Shown: positions 5,853 through 10,420 of the stretch, in pieces
How positions within the stretch are numbered: the stretch's first letter is position 1
How the letters are laid out: the number at the start of each line of letters is the position of its first letter
Source: Candidatus Kaiserbacteria bacterium
GTDB taxonomy: Bacteria; Patescibacteriota; Minisyncoccia; Phycocordibacterales; UBA918
DNA length: 10,420 nt
Direction of reading: 5' to 3'
NCBI GenBank assembly: GCA_007117575.1
Contig: SKGH01000024.1
Span: 1-10,420, forward strand
Notes under the pieces: model-generated
Databases searched by the model: none
What the model saw: only the letters and a program-made list of their open reading frames with translations
Told to the model about the DNA's origin: nothing
Translations under genes and position numbers: made by a program

Positions 5853-6213
5853 ACAATATTTTAAAAACCTAATATATATTCCAATAATTAATCTGAATTG
5901 TTGAAGCTATCCTACATTTTAGTAAACCTATCAAAAGTACCTTGGCCAATCTTGACTAAAATTTATTTATTACATTCTTAAATTTATAAATTTATTTTAA
6001 CACAATCTAAGGCTGGAATTACCTTTATTGTCAAAACTTAAACAAACAAATAATTTAAAATAGATTCACATATACGCACTTAAATACAAAAATTTTACAA
6101 AAAAAAATCAAAGTTTTTTATTTATCAAAAAGTTGCAAAAAATGTTGATAAAAACAGCAACTCTTAATATAGCTAAGCTATTCTGACATATTTATGAACA
6201 TGAATTACCTAAA
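5853..6213. other. AT-rich gene-free stretch
   Basis: Very AT-rich with many A- and T-runs. No reading frame of note on either strand. AGTTGC and GCAACT (about 6131-6165) could pair around an A-rich loop, and ATAGCT-A-AGCTAT forms a small palindrome near 6167-6180. It probably contains the kinase-like gene's promoter, but no box is distinct enough to call. Confidence 0.5.
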
Positions 6214-6238
6214 AGAACCTATTTTTCAAATAGGTTCT
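6214..6238 (-). terminator. Hairpin terminator candidate after the 147-residue gene
   Basis: AGAACCTATTT (6214-6224) and AAATAGGTTCT (6228-6238) form a perfect 11-bp stem with a 3-nt loop. On the minus strand a short TTT run follows, about 50 nt after the gene's stop. The U-tract is short, so efficiency is uncertain. Confidence 0.6.
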
Positions 6239-6286
6239 AATAATTAAAAAGTTGGTTGAAAGTATACTTTTAAAAATTGAGTTTGA

Positions 6287-6730
6287 TCATCTCAGACCCG
6301 TGCCACCGCGTACTTTATCGCCACCAGTCTCAGTATAGTCATTGATTACTGCACATGCGTTATTAAAAACTTTAACATCAAGACCGCCGTATTTTTCGTT
6401 AAGCTCTCTAGATAATTGTTGTGTATCAACCTCACCCTCAGCTAAAAGTCTTTCCAACACAGCGATCTTATAATTTGTGTCTGTAAAGGATTCAGGTGCC
6501 TTGAAGGGATTTTCTTCCCGCAAAGTATCAAGTCTTGTCCTATAATCAAGTAACTTATCTTCAAGCTTGGTTACCAAAGCGGGATCCTTCGGCATGGTTA
6601 ACTTGGGACCGTCTTCGGCCTGTTCTTCACTTTTTTCATCCCGTTCTTCAGTTCCATCTTCATTTGATTCTACTGGTTCTGTTTCAAAATCTTCTCCTAA
6701 ATTTTGCCTTGGTGGTTGTTCAGACTGCAT
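6287..6730 (-). CDS. Unrecognised 147-residue protein with acidic disordered N-terminus
   Basis: Residues ~1-45 are strongly acidic and low-complexity (rich in E, D, S, P), clearly disordered. Residues ~50-75 form a charged helix (ALVTKLEDKLLDYRTRL), and ~84-130 more helices with LERLLAEGEVDTQQLSREL and a short KVFNNACAVINDY segment. No family, signal peptide or membrane span. ATG at 6730 lacks a visible SD. The gene is bracketed by a TATACT box upstream and a hairpin downstream, consistent with a single-gene unit. The acidic N-terminus resembles DNA-mimic or chaperone-like proteins only in general character. Confidence 0.78.
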   Translation of the reverse strand: MQSEQPPRQNLGEDFETEPVESNEDGTEERDEKSEEQAEDGPKLTMPKDPALVTKLEDKLLDYRTRLDTLREENPFKAPESFTDTNYKIAVLERLLAEGEVDTQQLSRELNEKYGGLDVKVFNNACAVINDYTETGGDKVRGGTGLR

Positions 6731-6780
6731 AAATATATTTATTTACTTTGCTAAGTTTATGTGCCTTACACACACCTAAT

Positions 6781-6786
6781 AGTATA
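6781..6786 (-). promoter_or_regulatory. -10 box candidate of the 147-residue gene
   Basis: TATACT on the minus strand about 50 nt upstream of ATG 6730, with TTGTTT 17 nt further upstream as a poor -35. Confidence 0.3.
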
Positions 6787-6979
6787 CACTCTTCAATTTG
6801 ATAAAACAAGAGCAACAATTTAAGTAAGTATCAAAAAAGACATCCCCAAACACTGAGATCTATCATATTTAAATTTTTCCAACCGTTTGTGTATAACTCC
6901 TATCATTATTTTTAATAAAGAAGTCAGATAAGAATTATACAAAACAGGAGGAAGTAAACTTCCCCGCGGATGACCAGCC

Positions 6980-7018
6980 CTTATGCGACTAATCAAAGAA
7001 AAGAAAAGTTAGCATAAG
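6980..7018. other. Hairpin with purine-rich loop downstream of the small membrane protein
   Basis: CTTATGC (6980-6986) and GCATAAG (7012-7018) pair, with CTAA/TTAG as an inner alternative, around a loop that is purine-only on the plus strand and U/C-rich on the minus strand. It begins 11 nt after the stop of the 69-residue gene. No U-tract follows, so it is not a standard terminator. Apart from this and a small GGAAG/CTTCC hairpin near 6951-6962, 6787-7029 holds nothing recognisable. Confidence 0.4.
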
Positions 7019-7029
7019 TAACCTGGGGT

Positions 7030-7239
7030 CTAATGCCCTCTAACCCACCGCCCTAAATGAATCAGGGCACTCCCTGTCAAACGGCGAAAGAACCTCCAGA
7101 AAAAGTACATAGACCGCCCTACAAAACGCAGAGCGGGTCTCGGACCCCTAAAAAAAAGAATGAACATCACTATACTTAGCCAAAATAAGACTATGTAAAT
7201 TATGATGTATAAAAATAACAAATTTAAAGAACTAATCAT
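7030..7239 (-). CDS. Small membrane protein with a basic amphipathic tail
   Basis: 69 residues. Positions 7-30 form a single long hydrophobic span (LLFLYIIIYIVLFWLSIVMF and on), followed at once by a very basic, aromatic-rich tail (RGPRPALRFVGRSMYFFWRF, then FRRL...GRWVRGH) with no acidic residue anywhere in the protein. By the positive-inside rule the tail would be cytoplasmic. An AAGGGG SD lies 8 nt before ATG 7239. Comparable architectures occur in holins, small toxic membrane peptides and phage or plasmid accessory proteins; I cannot choose. It stands alone, with no gene partner within 280 bp on either side. Confidence 0.65.
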   Translation of the reverse strand: MISSLNLLFLYIIIYIVLFWLSIVMFILFFRGPRPALRFVGRSMYFFWRFFRRLTGSALIHLGRWVRGH

Positions 7240-7297
7240 TTCATTGCCCCTTTTCAGTTAAAAGATTGAGGTGTTGATAGGATAATTAATAACTTTC

Positions 7298-7356
7298 CTA
7301 TCAAATTCAATTATTCTCTAAGAAACCACAAACTATATCGTTTACGGTTTCTATAA
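7298..7356. repeat. 59-bp hairpin repeat, copy 1
   Basis: Matches 8389-8447 in the same orientation with only a handful of substitutions. The core is a two-part hairpin: AGAACC-type arms AGAAACC/GGTTTCT (7321-7352) and inner AAAC/GTTT separated by a symmetric 2-nt internal loop. The arms are unchanged in both copies while the apical loop and internal loop vary, which fits selection on structure. A separate 8-bp stem (TGATAGGA 7275-7282 with TCCTATCA 7296-7303) precedes it. It lies between the small membrane protein and the DUF1874 gene. Confidence 0.85.
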
Positions 7357-7533
7357 AAAATCCGTACCTTTATCTCTTAATTTAAAAATTAGCTAGTGCA
7401 GGCACCGCTTACTTTATTTAATCTAAACCAAACACTTGCAATCCACGAGATATTCACTTGTTTGAATATTCACGAACTCCAACTGTTGTTCGACGAGTAC
7501 CAATCGTCAAACTAACCCGTTAACCACCTTTTT

Positions 7534-7569
7534 GAACAAGAGCGAAGCACTAGTGCTTCGCTCTTGTTC
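7534..7569. repeat. Perfect 36-bp palindrome
   Basis: GAACAAGAGCGAAGCAC, TA, then the exact complement of the first 17 bases. It is preceded on the plus strand by CCTTTTT, so there is no U-tract after the hairpin in either direction and it is not an ordinary terminator. It sits 107 nt after the DUF1874 stop in transcription order. Otherwise 7357-7675 contains no gene I can support. Confidence 0.9.
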
Positions 7570-7675
7570 GCCACCACACTGCGACATCCACTTTGACAGC
7601 CACCACAGCCATCATCGGCGCGTGCAACGCCTCCCCGTTTATCCGCTGGGCAGCGGTTAACCCTCGCCCGAGATC

Positions 7676-7987
7676 CTAGTGGACCTCGATCCGGAACCAC
7701 TGTATAGTGGCTCCTTCAGGAAGGGTGGTTACCCCTTCCTCGAGGCGCGGACCGCGATACTGGCCTACGACCGCGACGTCTCCCGACATAAGGGAGATAG
7801 TCACACGCCGAGCCGGTACCGGAAGCCCCAACTGAGTCGTGAAGACTGCAGCTGTAGACTCGTGTCCGACCGCCGACTCAAAGCCGGTAGCCAGAACAGA
7901 CCGTGCCTCATTAAGCGAGAGCTCGCTCCACACAATAGCCCCTTTAGGGCCACACATGTTGAGCGAAAAAGCATTTAACAATTTCAT
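7676..7987 (-). CDS. DUF1874 / STIV B116-like protein (AcrIII-1/Crn2 ring-nuclease family)
   Basis: A 103-residue protein matching DUF1874 along its length: the N-terminal LLNAFSLNM strand-loop (3-11), ESAVGHESTA (37-46) with His42 in the position of the catalytic histidine of AcrIII-1, RRVTISLMSGDVAVVGQY (60-77), and the GPRLEEGVTTLPEG loop (79-92). Known family members AcrIII-1 (viral anti-CRISPR) and Crn2 (host) rapidly degrade cyclic tetra-adenylate, switching off type III CRISPR ancillary effectors; other members are uncharacterised. His42 and the SLN and R-L-EEG positions are all present, so ring-nuclease activity is plausible. ATG at 7987 is chosen over an upstream TTG at 8002 because the family starts at this position and GAGAG lies ~10 nt upstream. 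Visibly GC-richer than the left half of the window. No type III CRISPR gene is in view. Confidence 0.9.
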   Translation of the reverse strand: MKLLNAFSLNMCGPKGAIVWSELSLNEARSVLATGFESAVGHESTAAVFTTQLGLPVPARRVTISLMSGDVAVVGQYRGPRLEEGVTTLPEGATIQWFRIEVH

Positions 7988-8388
7988 TTGCTTTTCTCTC
8001 AAGTGGAGTTTATTTCCAGGATTTCAATTATGGGAGTCCATAACCTTATACCCGGTATTCACCCCGCTTAATGTTCTGCCTTTACAAATGGGTGACAGTT
8101 ACCCACGACCTTTGGCACCATGCCTACCGGATCGCACGGCATTGGGTTAAACCCATTTAAAAACTCAAATACTTAACAAAAACTTAAGTATTTAAATGGA
8201 TTTATCTTCAACTCCTAAAATATTGAGTGAAAGCATTGCGCAACAATGTTTTACTATACAACCTAAGTAAATTTTTAATAACAATGTTCAACCTTAGCAG
8301 ACAATAGCTAGCTTAACGTCCAAAACAAGGTCTTTTATATTAACTGTTAAACAAATTTAAATTTATTATAGTGAATTTTTATGTATCC
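7988..8388. other. Gene-free spacer with hairpins
   Basis: The part next to the DUF1874 gene (to ~8155) is GC-rich, with a GGGTGAC/GTTACCC stem (about 8088-8104) and a TGGGTT-A-AACCCA palindrome near 8145-8157. From ~8160 the sequence turns AT-rich: AAATACTTAA (8167-8176) and TTAAGTATTT (8184-8193) form a perfect 10-bp stem with a CAAAAAC loop. No supported gene on either strand. Confidence 0.6.
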
Positions 8389-8447
8389 CTATTCAATTCA
8401 GTTGTTCTCTAAGAAACCACAAACTGTATCGTTTCCGGTTTCTATAA
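8389..8447. repeat. 59-bp hairpin repeat, copy 2
   Basis: Second copy of the element at 7298-7356, offset 1,091 bp. AGAAACC (8412-8418) and GGTTTCT (8437-8443) with inner AAAC/GTTT are conserved. The copies bracket the DUF1874 gene and both lie at a gene's 3' side. Immediately after it comes GAGGAGGAG (plus strand) that can pair with ATCCTCC at ~8474-8480. Confidence 0.85.
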
Positions 8448-8649
8448 AGAGGAGGAGATAATCAACCACGAATAATCCTCCCAAACCAAAGCGTTTTTAC
8501 GAGCGCCACCTCGGCATCGGTTTGACCTCCCACCGGTGCGTAAGGAGTATTCTTTTTTAACGAGGAATACACAAACCTCAATAGTGCTTCCACCTTAACC
8601 CAGTTGGCGCACCTGTCCGCGGGAAGTAGTGATAACGGAGATACTCACT
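8448..8649. other. GC-rich spacer with a marginal 43-codon frame
   Basis: The composition jumps from AT-rich to GC-rich near 8484. On the minus strand a GTG at 8593 opens 43 codons to a stop at 8462, including a TDAEVALVKTLWFGRIIRG end. It has no good SD and no recognisable family, so it is not called as a gene. GTATTC/GAATAC (about 8546-8570) form a weak stem. Confidence 0.4.
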
Positions 8650-8671
8650 CCGGACGCCAGTGAGGCGCCGG
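8650..8671 (-). terminator. GC-rich hairpin just after the 177-residue gene
   Basis: CCGGACGCC (8650-8658) pairs with GGCGCCGG (8664-8671) with one bulge and a 5-nt loop, 5 nt beyond the stop codon. There is no U-tract, so it may be an mRNA 3'-end protector rather than a classic terminator. Confidence 0.4.
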
Positions 8672-8676
8672 ACGTG

Positions 8677-9210
8677 CTAGCTTATTACGGCTAAAGCACG
8701 TGCCGCCCTCGCAATCGTTTTGGGGTTATCTCCCCCTTCAACGACCACGAGAGCCGTCCGCTTATTCCCTGTCTCCTCTTTGGAAAACAGGTTGTCAGCG
8801 GCGCGGAACGCACGGGCATCAGCTTCATCCTTGAAGCCGATCTGCAGTCGACCCTTACGGGTCCATACTGCATACCGTGCACCGCGGGCGGCCTCGGAAA
8901 GGCAGCAGTCACCGAAATTGTCGCGGTACAAACGCAACCCTTCGACAACCACTGGCTCCCCAAGCTCGAGCGGTGAACTCGCTGCCTCGCACCAATGTGC
9001 AAAGACGGCAAGCTCTTCCTTACTCCCAACAACCCAGGGTCCCTGGGTGTGGGCGCGCAGGATCAACTCGAGCTCTGCCTCAGGTACATTTCCCCCCTGA
9101 GACAGAGTAGCCACCACGGCCATGGCGGGGTCCGGATCATCCCCACGGATCACTCGATCCGCAGCCTCGCTAAAGAGACAGCGAATGAGCTCTTCGCGGT
9201 TCTGTGTCAT
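8677..9210 (-). CDS. Unrecognised 177-residue soluble protein
   Basis: ATG at 9210 follows a strong GGAGGG by 4 nt. No membrane span or signal peptide. Residues 1-75 look helical (MTQNREELIRCLFSEAADRV; ELELILRAHT; KEELAVFAHWCEAA). Residues ~85-125 look like beta strands (EPVVVEGLRLYRD, ARYAVWTRKGRLQIGF), then a helix DEADARAFRAADNLF and a final ALVVVEGG strand and KTIARAARALAVI helix. No family is recognised and no catalytic motif stands out; a Cys pair (102-103) follows DNFGD. It is GC-rich and appears to be a single-gene unit with its own promoter, long 5' flank and 3' hairpin. Coding status is supported by the SD, length and clean ends. Confidence 0.85.
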   Translation of the reverse strand: MTQNREELIRCLFSEAADRVIRGDDPDPAMAVVATLSQGGNVPEAELELILRAHTQGPWVVGSKEELAVFAHWCEAASSPLELGEPVVVEGLRLYRDNFGDCCLSEAARGARYAVWTRKGRLQIGFKDEADARAFRAADNLFSKEETGNKRTALVVVEGGDNPKTIARAARALAVIS

Positions 9211-9250
9211 AGGACCCTCCAGGAACTAACGTGTCCCAGAATCAGACTAC

Positions 9251-9256
9251 ATTGTA
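9251..9256 (-). promoter_or_regulatory. -10 box candidate of the 177-residue gene
   Basis: TACAAT on the minus strand 40 nt upstream of ATG 9210; no convincing -35 at 17 nt. It is the best box in the immediate upstream region. Confidence 0.3.
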
Positions 9257-9284
9257 TTCCCTTGCACGTTACCATGCTAAGGAA

Positions 9285-9306
9285 CAACCATTTTCGCAAA
9301 TGGTTG
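9285..9306. repeat. Short perfect hairpin upstream of the 177-residue gene
   Basis: CAACCATTT (9285-9293) and AAATGGTTG (9298-9306) with TCGC loop. A further CAACCATT follows at once (9308-9315), allowing an alternative pairing AATGGTTG/CAACCATT. This could be an operator or a leader switch, as it is upstream of the -10 candidate. Confidence 0.5.
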
Positions 9307-9407
9307 ACAACCATTGATCCCCCGGCGTCCCAGGGATCTCAATTGCCTTTTAAGTCTGACGCTCTCACGTCCACTATTTCTGATCGGTTAGCGGAAACCG
9401 TTGTCGA

Positions 9408-9461
9408 ACCATTCGACACAAAAACTAAGAACAAGAGTTCTTGGTTTTTGTGTCGAATGGT
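9408..9461. repeat. 54-nt near-perfect hairpin
   Basis: An 18-bp perfect stem (ACCATTCGACACAAAAAC at 9408-9425, complement at 9444-9461), a T-G pair, then AAGAAC/GTTCTT (9427-9432, 9437-9442) closing an AAGA tetraloop: 25 paired positions in all. The 5' arm can also pair locally (GTCGAA/TTCGAC, 9403-9417). No U-tract on either side. It lies in the gene-free spacer between the 177-residue gene and repeat copy B. Confidence 0.9.
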
Positions 9462-9520
9462 GTAATAAAGAAGTTTTTATTCTCGAATTTCTTTATGTTC
9501 CTAAGAAAACAAGTAAAAAC

Positions 9521-9762
9521 GTCCGCCTCGACACCTTGCCGGCAGTGCCGACGAAGCATTAAAGCTAGCGGAATCAGGCTTTTTTGCTGACTAAGAATCC
9601 GGCTCCACCGAAACTTTATTCTTTGTCCATTCATCCCCACCCAGCCCTAGTTTCCATTTTAATTTCTACTCTACCTTAGAGTATTAAAACCGGTTTGACC
9701 CATAGTATTGATAATAAATAATTTCGAAAACTAGGACCGAGGGTTCTGGACGAACTAGTAAA
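9521..9762. repeat. 242-bp repeat, copy B
   Basis: Same orientation as 4490-4731, at an offset of 5,031 bp. The TACTCTA/TAGAGTA hairpin and the central block are conserved exactly, whereas the 5' stems (CGGC-AGT-GCCG; CCGGCTCCACCGA) have mismatches compared with copy A. It lies downstream of the zinc-ribbon gene in transcription order, as copy A lies downstream of the 66-residue gene. A frame open on the minus strand across its left edge is not a gene: it is built from the repeat and the adjacent hairpin. Positions 9763-9918 hold only a GGAGCA/TGCTCC stem (about 9895-9914). Confidence 0.9.
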
Positions 9763-9918
9763 CTTCCCTTAGCAAAAGCACAGGGCGTTTTGAGACAGGG
9801 CTAATAAACAATGCAATAAACTTTAGTCGAATCTATAGTACCAACTCTACATACCCGCCTACCTCATCTCAAACAGTAGCCGAGCATGATAAAGCGGAGC
9901 AATGTGAACTGCTCCAAG

Positions 9919-9941
9919 TAGCGAGCACTTAGCGCTCGCTA
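9919..9941. other. Hairpin overlapping the zinc-ribbon stop codon
   Basis: TAGCGAGC (9919-9926) and GCTCGCTA (9934-9941) form an 8-bp stem whose loop contains the stop codon of the zinc-ribbon gene. It is not followed by a U-tract. It probably protects or defines the mRNA 3' end. Confidence 0.5.
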
Positions 9942-10153
9942 CAAACTGGGCATTGGCCTTCCCGCCAATGCTCTCCAGGGTAAAAAACTTGGGGAATCCA
10001 TTCCCCGCAACAGGGACAACGACGGTCAAAACGAGGGTCATCCCCACCCTCGCACCGAGGACAACCCTCATCCTGAGGGATGTCTTGCCCGCAGCAACGA
10101 CACGTGACGAGCTCCGGCTCGTCACTGGTAAAAAACCGATTATTACCGCTCAT
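9929..10153 (-). CDS. Double zinc-ribbon protein (74 residues)
   Basis: Two cysteine clusters of the same design: CRCCG at 18-22 with CPRC at 31-34, and CPCCG at 46-50 with CPVC at 68-71. The knuckles CxCC...CxxC are typical of small zinc ribbons that bind nucleic acid or mediate protein contacts; ten cysteines in 74 residues allow two zinc sites. Between them is a short acidic linker (EGGDDPRFDRR). ATG at 10153 is chosen because GAGGAG lies 6 nt upstream; a GTG at 10186 is also in frame but has no SD. No enzymatic domain is attached. It could be a transcription-associated or phage/plasmid regulatory protein; the exact family is unknown. Confidence 0.85.
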   Translation of the reverse strand: MSGNNRFFTSDEPELVTCRCCGQDIPQDEGCPRCEGGDDPRFDRRCPCCGEWIPQVFYPGEHWREGQCPVCSER

Positions 10154-10420
10154 GATCTTCTCCTCTTGGAGACCCAACTCACCCACAGCTCATGACGACT
10201 GCGGTCGGGCGCCCCTGAGGGCTGTTTTGGTGTGGAAGTGTCGCGCTGTATTGCGACATGAGATACGGTGGTGAGTGCCGTACCTCCTTCCGATGATTTT
10301 GGAAAGCTTCAACGAAGCTCCCCATGTCAGTAGAGCAAGCCGAGCGTAGCGAGGCGCTCCGCTTGTTTGTGTACCACTCTCACCACAGCCATGATCACGT
10401 AACTGTAGTGTGTTTTGGTA
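10154..10420. other. Upstream region of the zinc-ribbon gene with hairpins
   Basis: No gene can be supported. Stems: TGTCGC/GCGACA (10239-10258), TACGG/CCGTA (about 10265-10283), and a larger imperfect one at 10336-10365 (CAAGC and GAGCG against CGCTC and GCTTG with one C-C mismatch). CACCACAGCCATGATC at 10381-10396 repeats, with one change, 7601-7616. On the minus strand an AAGGAGGT near 10283-10290 looks like an SD but no start codon follows at a usable distance. Confidence 0.5.

Noticed and set aside
8462..8593. A 43-codon GTG-initiated minus-strand frame in GC-rich DNA.
   Set aside because: No SD, no family and no conserved pattern visible; GC-rich DNA opens such frames by chance. Kept only as a note in the spacer entry.
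8995..9640. Long open frames on the plus strand across 8995-9465 and on the minus strand at 9425-9640.
   Set aside because: They run antisense to the 177-residue gene or through the hairpin and repeat B, have no SD, and encode no protein-like pattern.
4490..10420. Integron cassette array with attC sites, suggested by co-oriented single genes with hairpin spacers.
   Set aside because: I could not find paired RYYYAAC/GTTRRRY core sites at the spacer edges and no integrase is in the window; a cassette-like nature remains only a hypothesis.
1..10420. CRISPR arrays, tRNA, rRNA, tmRNA or RNase P RNA.
   Set aside because: No regularly spaced short repeats and no conserved tRNA, tmRNA or RNase P signature sequences were seen on either strand; this was by eye, so a covariance search could still find a diverged RNA.

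Overview
Organism and character. Inferred: a Candidate Phyla Radiation (Patescibacteria) bacterium or a close relative, possibly with an integrated mobile element. The reasons are a low-GC background, short proteins, weak or absent Shine-Dalgarno (SD) sites on several genes, and a defence cluster (DUF4391, PemK/MazF-like toxin, Fic, type III Mod) of a kind I associate with that group. No rRNA, tRNA or ribosomal protein marker is present, so this stays an inference. Every supported gene is on the minus strand, so genes are read from right to left.

Left third (1-4073): an eroded defence / toxin island. In transcription order it holds the last ~137 residues of a large protein that appears to be a defence helicase; an intact DUF4391 gene 1 nt downstream; a two-gene module of a 58-residue protein followed by a HEPN-like protein; a PemK/MazF toxin pseudogene with two frameshifts and an in-frame stop, overlapped by a short possible antitoxin remnant; a frameshifted, truncated 5' end of a type III Mod-like methyltransferase; an intact Fic protein with inhibitory motif and C-terminal winged helix; and, 6 nt after fic, a second Mod start that runs off the left edge. 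The promoter region of fic carries about five copies of an AACTAATATATT element, which suggests autoregulation.

Centre (4074-7239): mostly AT-rich. A 230-bp segment with interleaved inverted repeats and the first copy of a ~242-bp repeat fill the gene-free stretch 4074-4901. Then come a 66-residue protein with a clear intrinsic terminator, a protein-kinase-fold protein with all main catalytic motifs, an acidic/helical 147-residue protein, and a small membrane protein with a basic tail.

Right third (7240-10420): a mosaic of visibly GC-richer genes set in AT-rich spacers. The genes are a DUF1874 protein (the family of the AcrIII-1/Crn2 cyclic-tetra-adenylate ring nucleases), an unrecognised 177-residue protein, and a double zinc-ribbon protein, each with its own SD and long non-coding flanks. 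The spacers hold long perfect or near-perfect hairpins, a ~59-bp hairpin repeat on both sides of the DUF1874 gene, and the second copy of the 242-bp repeat. Repeats lying between single-gene units suggest a cassette-like or phage/plasmid-derived region. A viral-type ring nuclease gene close to a defence island makes an attack/counter-attack locus the most interesting reading.
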